Source: Choricystis sp. odSpoLacu1 (Eukaryota; Chlorophyta; Trebouxiophyceae). From it: a DNA stretch of 64,000 nt. Under the pieces are notes generated by a model. The model saw only the letters and a list, made by a program, of their open reading frames with translations. It was not told the origin of the DNA and did no database searches. The position numbers and the translations under genes are program-made. Shown here piece by piece: positions 1-10,031 of the stretch (position 1 is its first letter; every line of letters starts with the position of its first letter). The stretch lies in NCBI GenBank assembly GCA_958009055.1, contig OY253651.1, positions 868,001-932,000 on the forward strand, in the 5' to 3' direction.

Positions 1-1616
1 GCATGCCCCGCCAGCAGGCGCACAGGGGTCGCCCTCTCCGTGCACCACACGCGAGCGGCTCGATCGGCGCCCCCCGTGGCCACGTACGCGCCGCGCGGGC
101 AGGCCGCGACCGCCCAGATCGGGAGGACGTGGCCTCGGTAGGCCGCCACCGGCGCGCGCGCCCCCACAGACCACGCGCGCAGGGTGCCGTCCGCGCCCCC
201 CGAAAACGCGAGGCGGGAGCGGGGGCCGACGTCGACCGCGTACACGGCGCCCGAGTGGCCGCGCAGCGTGGTGGCGGTGGGGTGGGGGGCGTCGCCATCA
301 GCCGACGCGGCGCCACGCGCGGCGGCCGCGACATCGTACAGGCGCACGCTGCCGTCGGCGTAGCCGCCGACGACAAGGGAGGCGTCGTCGGCCAGGGCGA
401 CCGCGTTGAGGGAGGCGCCCGTGTTGACAAAGGTGAACATGACGGTCGAGGGGGCGCCGGCCGAGGAATCAGCGCGCGCGCGGTGCCTCAAGTCGTCCAC
501 CGCTGCCGCCACGTCTGCCTCACTCGGCTCCGGCAGCGGCACATCCGTGGAGTCCACAGTCGCGGCCGCCGCTTTAGCACGGGTGGCCTTCTCTTTTTCT
601 GCGACTTTCACAAGGGCAGCGCGCGCTTTCTTCGTGAGCGGCCGCCCGTCGGGCATCGCCTCAGGCACGGCGTCCGCGGCGGCCGCCAGCTCGGCCTCGT
701 GCGCGGTGACGGCAGCGTCTTTCAGCAACACCAGCATGAGCGGGGTGGCGTTGACGGTGGCGGCATCGCCCGCCAGGGCACCTGTCAACAGGGATGGTTC
801 ATCGCCACCACCCGGGGGCGTCGCCGACGGCTGCCCCGGCCGCACGCGCAGCGCGACGTGGTCGTTGACCAGGGCCAGCATGAGCCCCAGCCTCGCCGAC
901 CGCAGGTGGTGGGCCAGCAGGTCAAAGGAGTGGGTGCACAGAGTGACGGGGTAGCGCGCGCCGCGCGCGGCGGCCGCGGTGCGGTCGCCCGCGGCGGCCG
1001 CGGGCGACGTGATCGCGGCCAGTGCAGCCAGCTCAGCCCCCCGGGCCCGGGGGGCGCGCCCCCCCGCATCCGCAAACCTGGCTTTGTGGGAGGCCAGGAG
1101 GCTGGCTGCGGTGGCGGCCGCGCCGCGTGACACAAGGGCAAGGTAAGCATGAACAAACAGTGGGTAGAGCAGCCGCGACAGCTCTGGCCGGAACGCGTCC
1201 AACGACGCGTCCACCCACGCCGCCAGCGCGTCAAACTGGGTGGCGAAGGCGGTCGGGTCGCCGGGGGGCGCCGCGTCGGAGGGGCGGCCGTCGAGGTAGA
1301 GAAGCAAGTCCGTGACCAGGCGGTCGGACGGCGGGGGCGGCGGCGCCGCCGACGCGGCGGCGAGGGAGCGGGACGCTTCGGACCGCATGGCGGCGGCAGC
1401 GCTGGCGAATCTGTGGGTGTGTGTGCAGAGTGTGTGTGTGTGTGTGTGTGTGTGTAGCGGTGAGAGGCGGGCGGCGGACGGGCGGGGGGGGCGGACGCAA
1501 GCGGAAAAGGAGGGATCGCCGGGGAGGGGGGCTCGACCCGCCCACACTCACTGGCGCTTCTCCAGGTAGCTGAACACCAGCCTGTCCAGCGCCTGCGTCG
1601 TGCTGTCAGTCGCCAT
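1..1616 (-). CDS. TAF5: TAF5, TFIID/SAGA WD40 subunit (3' end cut off)
   Basis: Scaffold subunit of the general transcription factor TFIID (and of SAGA in many eukaryotes), acting in the nucleus. Two exons are visible, 1616-1552 and 1410-1, joined by a 141-bp GTGAGT...CAG intron that contains a TG repeat. The first 40 residues form a LisH motif that spans the splice junction (LDRLVFSYLEKRQ, then FASAAAAM). A TAF5-NTD2-like helical domain follows at roughly residues 48-190, with LVTDLLLYLDG and LCTHSFDLLAHHLRS. After a charged linker with LTKKARAALVKV, WD40 repeats begin near residue 370 (LRGHSGAVYAVDVG, YRGHVLPIWAVA). About 491 residues are present; the remaining WD40 blades lie beyond base 1. 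LisH + NTD2 + WD40 in that order is diagnostic. It is head-to-head with the SOSS-B-like gene. Confidence 0.85.
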
Positions 1617-1845
1617 AGCGCGCGCGGGGGGAGGCGGGCCCGCGCGGCACACAGAACACCGGCGCAAACACCGGCGAGGGTGAGTAATGCACACACACTT
1701 TTTTTTCCTTTTTGTTTGTTTTCACGCCTCACACCGCCCGACGCACGGTGCACAGAGTCAAACCGCACACACACGCATACTCGCTGTGACATTCGTGCCG
1801 CGCCTGCTGTGTGTGGCGCGGCACACACACACACTCCACTCACTC
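1617..1845. promoter_or_regulatory. Divergent promoter region, TAF5 / SOSS-B-like
   Basis: These 229 bp separate two start codons on opposite strands and must hold both promoters and 5' leaders. A T-rich stretch (TTTTTTTTCCTTTTTG, around 1699) and CA repeats are visible. No TATA box can be assigned. Confidence 0.5.
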
Positions 1846-2038
1846 ATGTCGGCGCCCCCGCCCAAGCTCACCCGCCTCATCGACTTGAGGCCGTCCCTGC
1901 AGCCGGTCAACGTGCAGTTCATCGTGCTGGAGAAAGGTGAGCGTGTGGAAGGAGAGGAGGCGCCTTGAACCGCGTGCACACCACATCACCCCGACCTCGG
2001 CACCTCCGGCACCCACACACACACCCCAAAACCAACCA

Positions 2039-2078
<40 letters not shown>

Positions 2079-2476
2079 CCCACAGGCGACACCAACCACA
2101 TCCACAAACCCGACCCAGCCGGCGGCGCCCCCACCCCCGCCCCCACCGCGCGCGCGCGCGCGTCGCCGACGCGACTGCTTGCGTGTCTCTCACCCTGCAC
2201 GGCACCGATGAAGTGGCCGCCGTGGCACCCGGCGACGTGTTTCGGTTGACGGGGGGCCTGTTCACGCTGGACAGGGGGGGAGGGGGAGCCACGCTGCGCG
2301 CGGGGCGGAGGGGGGGGCTCGCGCGGTTGGGGCGCGCAGACCTGGTGTTTGCAGAGGCGCCCGACATGTCCACTGTGCACTTCGCTGTGGATCCCGCGAC
2401 TGGGCTGTACGCGCCCGCCCCGGATGGGCCGCCCCTGCCCACCAAGTTTTGGGCGCCGCTGGTGGGCAAGAAATAG
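1846..2476 (+). CDS. SOSS-B/NABP-like single-stranded DNA-binding OB-fold protein
   Basis: SOSS-B proteins bind single-stranded DNA in double-strand-break repair. Exon 1 (1846-1936) encodes LIDLRPSLQPVNVQFIVLEK, closely matching the start of the family OB fold. A GTGAGC...CACAG intron (1937-2085), largely a CA repeat, follows. Exon 2 (2086-2476) supplies the rest of the OB fold: VADATACVSLTLHG, APGDVFRLTGG, LRAGRRGGLARLG. The frame entering exon 2 (GDTNHIHKPDPAGG) does not continue into the VADAT segment. The break coincides with eight CG dinucleotides at 2147-2162, and dropping one CG unit gives a continuous 159-residue protein. The family is usually about 200 residues with a disordered tail, so this is a short form. 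A further small intron is an alternative explanation. Confidence 0.72.
2042..2076 (+). repeat. (CA)n microsatellite in SOSS-B-like intron
   Basis: About 17 uninterrupted AC units lie just upstream of the intron acceptor. CA-rich tracts recur in introns and leaders throughout the window. Confidence 0.95.
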
Positions 2477-2589
2477 GGAGGTCGGAAAAAAAGTTTTTTG
2501 TTTTTTGTTTTTTGTAGCACACACTTTCCGCAGAAAAAAAACGGGAAAAAAAACGGTGGAAGAGCGGCGCGGCCTCTTCACCAAACCAC

Positions 2590-4065
2590 ATGACCGCCTC
2601 CAATCCCCTAGCCCCTCCCGCCATCCTGCTGGCGGGCGGCGGCCCGGGCGCCGTGCACCCGGTCGACGCCGACGGCACGCCGCTGTCCCTCCTCCCCCTC
2701 GCATGCGCCCCCGTCCTCTCCTACCCGCTGCGCTGGGTGGAGGCGGGGGGCGTGAGCAGCGTGTTGGTGGTGAGTCAGGGTTTGGGGAAAGAGAAGGGAA
2801 GAGAGGAGAGGAGGGGAGGGCGGCACAGCAATCGAAGGCAATGGGCCGGACCGACCGACCCGCCGTCGTTTTCGTTTTCACCCACCCGTCACACACAGGT
2901 GGTCGCCGGCGACGCCGCCGCCGACAAGGTGCGCGCCTACCTGAAAGCCACCCCCCCCGTCCGCATCCCGGTGCGCGTGCTGGCCGTCCCTGAGGACGCG
3001 CCCGCGGGGGCCGCCCTGGCGGCCGCGCTCGAGTCGCTCCCTCCTTCTTCCCCGTCCTCCCCGCTCGTCCTGGCCCCAGGCGACCTCGTCACTGACGCCC
3101 CCCTCGCCGCCGCCCTGTTGAGACACTTTGTGGATGGGGCGGGCGCCACCGTGCTGCTGGCGGGCGCTTGCGGCGTGGACAGGGCGGGCGGCAAGCCCGG
3201 GCGCTCGCCGGCTGGGGTGGATTACACTGCCGTCTCCCCCGCCAACGACCTGCTGCTCCTCGCCCCCGCCGCCTCGCGCGACGATGTGCGCCGCGCTCTG
3301 CGCGTCCCCCGGGGCGCGGTGGTGGCGTGGCCCACGCTGACGGTGAGGTGCGACGCGCGCGCGACGGGCGCGGTCGTCGTTGCTCGCGGCGCCCTCGCCG
3401 CCGCCCTGGCGCGCAAGCCGCGCGCCGCCTCCCTCACCCGGGAGCTGGTGCCCGCCATGGTGCGGGCTCAATGGAGGCGTGGGGTGGAGGGTGAGGCCGA
3501 GTCTGCGGCCGGCAGCGCGGACGGGGGGGCGGTGCCTCCTGCTGCCCCCGACCGCGCAGCGACCGCGTCGCCCGCGCCCGCGCCGCCACGGCCGCCCCCC
3601 GCCCCCCGCCGCGTCAAAGCGTTCACCGCGCCCCCCTCCTGCATCGCGCTGCGTGCCGCGTCCTCTGCCGCCGCCTTCCTGGACGCCGCCCGCGACGTGG
3701 CGGCGTCGGGAGGGACGCTGCTGCCTCCCGGCGTGGACGCAGTCTCGGACTCTGTCCAGTTTGGCGTGCGCGCCACCGTCTCCGCCGGCTGCGTCGCCGG
3801 CGCCGCCGTCATCCTGGGGGACAAGGCCGCCGTCAAGCGGTCCACCCTGGGGGCGCACGTGCGGTTGGGGAAAGGCGCCAAAGTGGTCGGCTGCGCCCTC
3901 CTCGACGGGTGTGCCGTCGACGACGGCGCGTCGCTCCAGGGGTGCGTCGTCGGCCGGGGCGCCCACATAGGGGCCAACGCGTCCCTGCGCGACTGCTTTG
4001 TGGGGCCCGACTACGATGTGCCGGCGGGCGCAGATGAGCGGGACGCGGTGTTGGCCAGTGTGTAA
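2590..4065 (+). CDS. EIF2B3: eIF2B subunit gamma (pyrophosphorylase-like GEF subunit)
   Basis: Part of the catalytic arm of the cytosolic eIF2B complex that exchanges GDP for GTP on eIF2. Exon 1 (2590-2769) encodes the nucleotidyltransferase-like start ([14 protein letters not shown]). Exon 2 (2899-4065) continues with [25 protein letters not shown] and, at the C-terminus, left-handed beta-helix hexapeptide repeats ([60 protein letters not shown]). The family GxG(x)R motif is degenerate here, as in other gamma subunits. The 129-bp intron is a multiple of three with no in-frame stop, so retention would insert 43 residues. Spliced length is 448 aa, normal for the family. The stop codon TAA lies inside a TGTAA poly(A) signal. 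Confidence 0.85.
   Translation: MTASNPLAPPAILLAGGGPGAVHPVDADGTPLSLLPLACAPVLSYPLRWVEAGGVSSVLVVSQGLGKEKGREERRGGRHSNRRQWAGPTDPPSFSFSPTRHTQVVAGDAAADKVRAYLKATPPVRIPVRVLAVPEDAPAGAALAAALESLPPSSPSSPLVLAPGDLVTDAPLAAALLRHFVDGAGATVLLAGACGVDRAGGKPGRSPAGVDYTAVSPANDLLLLAPAASRDDVRRALRVPRGAVVAWPTLTVRCDARATGAVVVARGALAAALARKPRAASLTRELVPAMVRAQWRRGVEGEAESAAGSADGGAVPPAAPDRAATASPAPAPPRPPPAPRRVKAFTAPPSCIALRAASSAAAFLDAARDVAASGGTLLPPGVDAVSDSVQFGVRATVSAGCVAGAAVILGDKAAVKRSTLGAHVRLGKGAKVVGCALLDGCAVDDGASLQGCVVGRGAHIGANASLRDCFVGPDYDVPAGADERDAVLASV
4061..4065 (+). terminator. TGTAA polyadenylation signal overlapping the eIF2B-gamma stop
   Basis: TGTAA, the signal known from chlorophytes, here includes the gene's own TAA stop and is followed by an A-rich stretch. 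Confidence 0.5.
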
Positions 4066-4174
4066 AAAAGGCCGACGGCGAAAAACACTCTGTTTTTCTT
4101 TGCTCTCTCTCGCGCGCACTCTCACCTCCCGCGCTGTGCCTCACCTTCACGCGCGTGCGTATTTTCTTCCCACC

Positions 4175-4893
4175 ATGGCAGCGGTGCGTGGCATGTGCGG
4201 CGTGTGTGTGTGGCGAGCAGGGCCGCCACTGGAAGACGAGCGCTCACCAAAAAAACAAAAAAAAAAACCTCAGGCGGTCCCCGTCAACCCCAAAACCTTC
4301 CTCAACGACTTGACGGGCAAGTCTGTGGTCGTCAGGCTGAAGTGGGGGATGGAGTACAAAGGTAAGGAGACGAGGGGAAGCAGGAATGCGTGGCCAATCG
4401 TCGGACGGCAAAAAAAAAAAACTGGGGTACCTTCTGCCCCCTTCCCTCTGCCCCCTTTTTGCGCCCCACTGCCGACTCGGCTGGCGCAAGGCAGCACAAG
4501 TTGCGCTGGTAACTTGCACTGAGTAGCAGATCGGGGGGGGAGAGAGAGGGGAAAGGGGAGAGGGAGGGCACGATCCCTCCACTTGTTTTCTCACCCCTCT
4601 GCTTCCCCCACCACCACCACACCACCAGGCTACCTTGTCTCCACGGACGCCTACATGAACTTGCAGGTGCGCAGTAGTGTGTTGACACTCTCAAAACCGG
4701 GCCACTCTCGGCGACACAGCGAGCGCTCTCTTCTGACACCAACTCCCTCGTTCCCCATCACCACCACCACCAGCTCGCCTCTACCGAGGAGTACGTCGAC
4801 GGCAAGATGACGGGCCAGCTGGGCGAAGTCTTGGTGCGCTGCAACAACGTGCTCTACATCCGGGCGGCGCCCGACGATGAAGGCGGAGCGTAG
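4175..4893 (+). CDS. SNRPF: Small nuclear ribonucleoprotein SmF
   Basis: Core Sm-ring protein of the U1, U2, U4 and U5 spliceosomal snRNPs. Four small exons are joined by GT...AG introns: 4175-4183, 4274-4361, 4629-4666 and 4774-4893. The product is 84 aa (86 in human). The Sm1 motif is [20 protein letters not shown] and [19 protein letters not shown]; the Sm2 motif is [14 protein letters not shown]. All splice phases agree (0, 1, 0), and the translated exons align to SmF from end to end. The first exon codes for only three residues (MAA). It is the most intron-dense short gene in the window and converges on the PUS3-like gene. Confidence 0.93.
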
Positions 4894-5030
4894 AAAGAAA
4901 AAAGAGGGTGGAGAGGGTTTTTTGTTGTTGTTTCTCTCGTTCTTTTCTTTTTCGCACTGTTATCCAGACCAATCACACGCCGTCCCTTTTTTTACACGCC
5001 ACTTCGTTTTGCACAGTATTTCAACTCTCA

Positions 5031-6672
5031 TCACGGCTCCGCCTCCGTCACCGGCCCAGCGGGCGCTGCCGCCGGCCGCCGCGGCAGCACGCACTCGATC
5101 GTCCTCCCTTTCGCCGCCAACCTCTCCTTCAGCGGGGGGTCGCACTGCCGCCTCGCCAGCGGCACACACTTGACGCTGCGCTCGCGGCAGGGGGGGTGCG
5201 GGCGGCCGGCGGCGTGGGCGTCGAGGGCGGCGGCAGCGTCAGAGAGGAGCGCAGTCCGCTGAAGCGAGTCTCTCAACAGCGCGCGCACCCCCCGCCGCGC
5301 GCCATCCAGCCCACGCTCCGACCGGCGCCACACCAGCCCCGGAAATGAGGCGCCCGTCAGGAGCAGGGGGTCGGGGGGCGCGGGGTTGTACTGCGGGCGG
5401 CGCGGCGTGGCGGCCAGGTCAACCAGCCGCCCGATCGCGGCCGCCCCCTCCTGCCCCCGCCCCACCATCAGCAGCAGGGCGGCCACACACCGAATCTGGT
5501 GCCACAGGAACGCGTTGCCGGACACGGTGAGCACAACGCCCGTGAAGCGGCGGGGTGGGGCGACGGAGGGGTGTGGCGAGGGGGCCGCGCCGTCGCCACC
5601 CCCACCCACACTCACCGGCCACTCGTCCACGTCCAGCCGCGTCAGCGTGCGCACATAGTTGACGACGGCCGGGACGTCAGGCTTGCACACGTGGCGAAAG
5701 TCGTGGGTGCCGAGGAGGTGGGAGGCGGCGGCGCGCATCGCGCGAATGTCGAGGTCTCCATCCTCCACCCAGTAATACTTGTAGGCCCGCCCCGACGCCG
5801 AGAACCTGGCTGAAAAGCCGGCCGGCAGCGGGGCCCACCCCGTGACCCACACGTCGGGGGGGAGGGCGCCGTTGAGGGCGGCGATGTAGTCAATCTCTTC
5901 TGCATCTGTCGCGCCGTCGACGCCCGCGACGCGCGAGCGCAGCCTCAGCGCCACTACGTTGCCCAGGGCCGACACGCGGGCGTCGGTGCGCCCCGCGCGA
6001 GAGTAGACGAGGGCGGGGCGCGGGGTGGCGGGATCGATGAGACGGCACCGGCGCAGCGCGGAGAAGAGGGCGCCCTGAGTAAAAAAGAGTAGCACAGGAA
6101 ATGAGCAGGCCACTTTTCTCACGTTTTTCGAGGCACCAACACTCCCACCACCGACCCACCTCCACAGTGCCATCGTTGTCCGCGGTCCCAGCAGACGTGA
6201 ACCCTCGATAGTGCCAGCCACAGTAGAACAGCTGGAGCGCGACAAAACGGGTGGCGGCGGGGGGACGGGACGGTTTGGTGGCGGGTGCGTCGGGCGGCGC
6301 GGCGGCGCGCCCTTTCTTGGCGGGGGGTGGGTCGTCGGCCGCGGGTGAAGAGGGTGCGGGGCGCGTGAATGGGACGGTGTCTGCTGTGTGGTGGGGGGAA
6401 GGAGGTACGGTAGTCAGTGCGGTCTCTCGGTCGGGGCGAAGGAGGGCAAGAACGGGCGAGCGAAAAACAGATTGAGCAGCCGTCGCCCGGGCCCGCCGTC
6501 CCTCCCTCCCCCTCCTGCCCTCTCTCTTCAGCACGCACACGCGCATCTCCACTCCTGTCTCCTGTCCACACTCACTGTTGGCAGCCGCCGTCGCCACCAG
6601 CCGGTCGCCACCACCGTTCGGCTCCAGTGCCGACGCCGCGCGCCGCAGCGCAGCGGCCAGCGCGTGTCGCAT
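5031..6672 (-). CDS. PUS3: tRNA pseudouridine(38/39) synthase, PUS3-like (TruA family)
   Basis: Converts uridine to pseudouridine in the tRNA anticodon stem-loop. Exons are 6672-6576, 6383-6160 and 6074-5031, giving 454 aa. The catalytic aspartate is in the TruA motif AGRTDARVSALGNVVAL (D near residue 138). Other family blocks are FVALQLFYCGWHYRGF, FSASGRAYKYYWVEDGDLD, HDFRHVCKPDVPAVVNYVRT and the C-terminal FLWHQIRCVAALLLMVG. The FRHVCKPDV...VNYVRT block is characteristic of PUS3/Deg1 rather than PUS1. The second exon has a tandem acceptor (CACAG followed by CAG) that would add or drop one residue. The N-terminal 30 residues (MRHALAAALRRAASAL) could target an organelle, but this is not certain. 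Confidence 0.85.
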
Positions 6673-6816
6673 TGGGTCTGAGAGTGTCAGACGGCAGAGA
6701 GAGTGTGTGTGTGTGAGCAACCGTGTGCAACGCCCGACGGCGCGAAAAAAAGGCTGCACTCGAATAGTGTGGGACGGCCAAAGAAAAACTCACTTCGCCT
6801 TTAACACACGTTCTCT

Positions 6817-8016
6817 TCACCGCAGCCCCGGCAGCGCCCGCCGGCACGCGACGTCCACCACGACACCAGCTCCCTTGCTCTCCCGCCCCGTCAGCGCGAT
6901 CAGCCCCCCCAACGCGGCACTCAGCGCCTCCTCCCCTCCCCCCACGCGCGCCGCCGCGGCCGCCCACGCCCCCGCCTCCGTCCCACGCTGCGGCAGCGCT
7001 GTCAACAGTTGGGCGTAGCGCCACCCAATGGTAGCCGCCAGGGAGGGGTGGCAGGGCGGGTCGCGGGACACGACAGCGGCGGAGCGGGGGGCAGTGGGGT
7101 CGACCCCCGCCAACCGCCCCGCCCGCCGCAGCAGGCCCTCCGCCAGCATGACGCGCCCACTGCGCGCCAGGATGTCGCCCATGATGTAGACGGCCGGCAG
7201 GGAGGCGGCTTCGGAGCGGGGGGGGCCGCCGTCGTGGCCGGCTATGGCGGCCGCAGCCCCCTCCTCCGCGGCGTCACCATCCCCCATCGCCAGCGCGGCT
7301 TGGGCACCCCCCGCCGCCGCGTTGGACGCTGCATCCACGGCGGCCAGGGGGCCCGCGACACAGCCGGGCACCGCTCTGGCGCCCGCGGCGGCGGCGCGTG
7401 TGTACAGAGCGCGCGCGCCGTCCGCGTCCCCAGCCGCCAGTGTGGCGGCGGCCGCGCGGCCCAGCGCCAGGCTGGCCAGCGTGCCCGCCACGCTGGGCGA
7501 CATGGTGGCCGCGACTTCTGAGGCGGCTGCGGCCGCGGCCGCAGCGTCGCGTGCTGAGTGTGCTGCCGCGGTCGCCAAGCCGGCTGCCACTCCATCACGC
7601 AGCTGGGGCGGCACCCCAGTCGCCTCCCGGGCAGCTTCCAGAGCCGCCTGCACACCCGCCTCATCGCCCAGCGTCCACGCCGCCCGCGCGGCCGCGTCTG
7701 CTGCGGCCAGCACCAGACGCCCCCCCTCGTCGCCCGTCGCGGCAGCCGCACCAGCTCGGACGGCCGCCTCCACCGCGGCTCGCCAGCCACAGCGGCCGGC
7801 CTCGACGTCGTAGGCGGCTAGTTCCAGGCGGGCGAAGGCGGTGGGGGAGGTGGAGGCAGCCGCGTGGGCGGAGCGGAGGACGTCGAGCGCGGCGTCTGCG
7901 TCGGCGGGCCCGTAGCCGCGTGCTGCGGCAGCAGCCTCTGACACTAGGGAGTCGAGATGAGATGCCTGGGTGGCCAGTCGTCGCGCCAGGCGGAGGAGAG
8001 GAGGGCGGGGCGACAT
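6817..8016 (-). CDS. Unknown alanine-rich repeat protein with mitochondrial-like N-terminus
   Basis: I do not recognise this gene. It encodes 399 residues without introns. The start at 8016 is chosen because MSPRPPLLRLARRLATQASH looks like a mitochondrial presequence (Arg-rich, no acidic residue) and lies close to the likely transcription start. The body is a series of Ala-rich amphipathic helices with TPR-like spacing (AAASTSPTAFARLELAAYDV, AAATLAAGDADGARALYTRA, IMGDILARSGRVMLAEGLLR). A TPR-type solenoid is therefore the likeliest fold. There are no catalytic motifs or membrane segments. It is head-to-head with the CoA-binding protein gene, only 109 bp away. Confidence 0.6.
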   Translation of the reverse strand: MSPRPPLLRLARRLATQASHLDSLVSEAAAAARGYGPADADAALDVLRSAHAAASTSPTAFARLELAAYDVEAGRCGWRAAVEAAVRAGAAAATGDEGGRLVLAAADAAARAAWTLGDEAGVQAALEAAREATGVPPQLRDGVAAGLATAAAHSARDAAAAAAAASEVAATMSPSVAGTLASLALGRAAAATLAAGDADGARALYTRAAAAGARAVPGCVAGPLAAVDAASNAAAGGAQAALAMGDGDAAEEGAAAAIAGHDGGPPRSEAASLPAVYIMGDILARSGRVMLAEGLLRRAGRLAGVDPTAPRSAAVVSRDPPCHPSLAATIGWRYAQLLTALPQRGTEAGAWAAAAARVGGGEEALSAALGGLIALTGRESKGAGVVVDVACRRALPGLR

Positions 8017-8125
8017 AGAAATTTGCTCGGATGTTTTGACGGGCCTTTGTCCCACATCGAAACGTTTTTTTTTTCTTGTTGTTGTTGTTGTTTTGTTTTT
8101 TGAGCGCGTTCGCCCCCTTTCCACG
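8017..8125. promoter_or_regulatory. 109-bp divergent promoter with T-rich/GTT-repeat tract
   Basis: It contains a run of ten T, five TTG units and further T tracts between two start codons. One such short region presumably serves both genes. Confidence 0.45.
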
Positions 8126-8566
8126 ATGTCTCTCGTCAACGATGCAGCCCGCGCACGTACCCTGGCAGCAACACTCAAGCGGGTCGCTGTCTACGGCGCC
8201 CGTTCTTCGGCAAAACCAGACCGGCCCGCGACGTTCGTCCCCGCCTACCTCGCCTCCCTCGGCGTCGACGTCATCCCTTTGCCTCACCCGTCGATCGAAC
8301 CAGGCGGCTACCCGGGCGGTGGCACGCCCACGACGCTGGCTGAGTTACCGCCGGGTCTCGACGCCATCATATTTTTCAAGCGTCCGACCGACCTCCCGCC
8401 TCCCGCCGACGTCCTGGCCGCCGCCCCGCGCATCGCCTGGCTGCAGGAAGGCATTCGAGCGCCCGAGTGGGAGGCGGCGGTGGCGGCGGGTGGGGTGGAG
8501 GTGGTGGCGGACAGGTGTGTCAAGAAAGACCGCACGGCGGCCGACGCGGGCAGTCCTAGGTTGTGA
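8126..8566 (+). CDS. CoA-binding domain protein (YccU-like)
   Basis: Small stand-alone CoA-binding Rossmann domain of 146 aa. Motifs in order: VAVYGARSSAKPDRPATFVPAYL (nucleotide-binding loop; glycine loop degenerate relative to GAS), VIPLPHPS, LPPGLDAIIFFKRPTDLPP, APRIAWLQEGIRAPEWEAA and EVVADRCVKKD near the C-terminus, the family's conserved DRC(x)K motif. Bacterial homologues are cytosolic and of poorly defined function. No introns and no clear targeting sequence. The stop converges on the SufE-BolA gene 118 bp away. Confidence 0.85.
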   Translation: MSLVNDAARARTLAATLKRVAVYGARSSAKPDRPATFVPAYLASLGVDVIPLPHPSIEPGGYPGGGTPTTLAELPPGLDAIIFFKRPTDLPPPADVLAAAPRIAWLQEGIRAPEWEAAVAAGGVEVVADRCVKKDRTAADAGSPRL

Positions 8567-8684
8567 GTGGTGCATGTGTGTGTGTGTGTGTAGACATGAG
8601 GTGAAGTAGAACATGCTGGCGGTGGTTTCTACAGAATGAAACAAGGAGAAAGAAGGAAACGGTCAGCAGACACCCACACCCCTC

Positions 8685-9744
8685 TCACGCCTCCCCCGGC
8701 GCCTTGGTCTCCAGCGCCAGCGCGTGCACCGGCCCCGCCAACTCATCCGCCAGGGCACCATACACCAGTCTGTGGCGCGCCACCGTGTTCTTGCCCGCAA
8801 ACGCGGCCGCCACGATGCGCACGCGAAAGTGCGACTCGCCCGACGGCGACGCCTCAAAGTGCCCACCCGCGTGGCCCGCGTGCTGGGAGGACTGGTCCTC
8901 GATGTCCAGGGTGGATGGCGACAGGGCGGCGGTGAGCTTGGCGTGGATGGCGGCGGCCACGGGTTTGGAGGGGGGCGCGTCGGCGGGTGGCGGCGCGCGC
9001 GCGCGTCGGCAGCGTCTGCCGCTGCTGCACCCCCCCCCCCCGCCACCTCCCTCCAGCATGCCGATGCACAGCTTCTGCATCGTCAGAAACATGTTGAGGA
9101 AGCCGTTGTTGCGGGACGGGGTCAGCGACTGGGCCAGGCCGAGGGACGCAATCCAGTCTGGGGAGAGCCGCACCACATCTTCGGGAGGCACCCCCGACAG
9201 CCCCTGCACCAGCAGCGCGGCCAGCCCCTTGGTCAGGGCCGAATCGGAGTCCGCCAACCAGGTCAGGGCGCCGTCGGGGCGCCGCTCGGGCACGACCCAC
9301 ACTTGGGAGACGCAGCCGCGCACTTTTGTTTCTGCTGTGCGCCTCCCTGCATCCAACGGGGGCAACTTTTTGCCATAGGCCAGCAGTTGGGCGTACTTGA
9401 GCTTGGGGTCGGGGACGGCGGCAAAGGCGGTGACAATGGTGGCCAGAGCAGGGGGCAGGTTGGCGGTGGGTGGGGCGGCCTGTGGCGGGGGTGGGACAGT
9501 GTGAGGCGACGACAGGAAAAAAACGCGCATTCGGGGGCGCTTCCGCGGCTGCTCGCCCAATCTGTGCCCCAGCTGCAGACCTTTGTAGCCTGCCAGCGTG
9601 TGCGCGGGACAGAGGAAGCACACGTGCCAGCCCCCTACACTCTCTCACCTGGCACACGACGCGGCGTGCCGCCACGCCGCCTTGCCGTGGCGGCGCGCGG
9701 GCAGCAGGCGCCACCCGTCCGCGAGCCTGAGGACGCATGGGCAT
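8685..9744 (-). CDS. SUFE1: SufE-BolA fusion (SUFE1-type iron-sulfur cluster activator)
   Basis: In plants SUFE1 activates the cysteine desulfurase of the SUF pathway in plastids (also reported in mitochondria), and its BolA domain interacts with glutaredoxins. Exon 1 (9744-9649) encodes 32 residues of Arg/Ala-rich transit-like sequence. After an intron (9648-9480), exon 2 (9479-8685) gives the SufE domain, with KYAQLLAYGKKLPPL and the sulfur-accepting cysteine in VRGCVSQVWVV. A Gly/Cys/Arg linker encoded by twelve G/C bases follows, then a BolA domain (IHAKLTAALSPSTLDIEDQS, HAGGHFEASPSGESHFRVRI, ARHRLVYGALADEL). Total is 296 aa. The order SufE then BolA is the plant/algal arrangement. Two further start codons nearby (9738, 9768) cannot be excluded. 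Confidence 0.9.
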
Positions 9745-10031
9745 AGATGTGGGTAGTGTGCGCAGCAACGTTGGTGTGGAGGCGCGCGCGTGCGTGGCGT
9801 GTGCTGTTGATTGCGAACTGCAAAACGACGTCGGTGCTGCGTGTGTGTGTGAGTGCTTGTTTCACCTCGTTCAGAGTGTTTTTGCACGGCCTAGCCACGC
9901 CCCTTCTCCGACCCCAAACAACAGAGAAAAACCAAGGTCCACGAACAAATCCGGAAACAACAGCGAGTGAGTGTGTGCAAATGTGTGTGTTTATGTTGGA
10001 GCCCGAAAACCCACAAACCCTTCCCCCAACC

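Noticed and set aside
9030..9041. Frameshift at the C12 run in SufE-BolA
   Set aside because: SufE and BolA domains are in the same frame across this tract, so no correction is needed; it shows that not every long tract is wrong.
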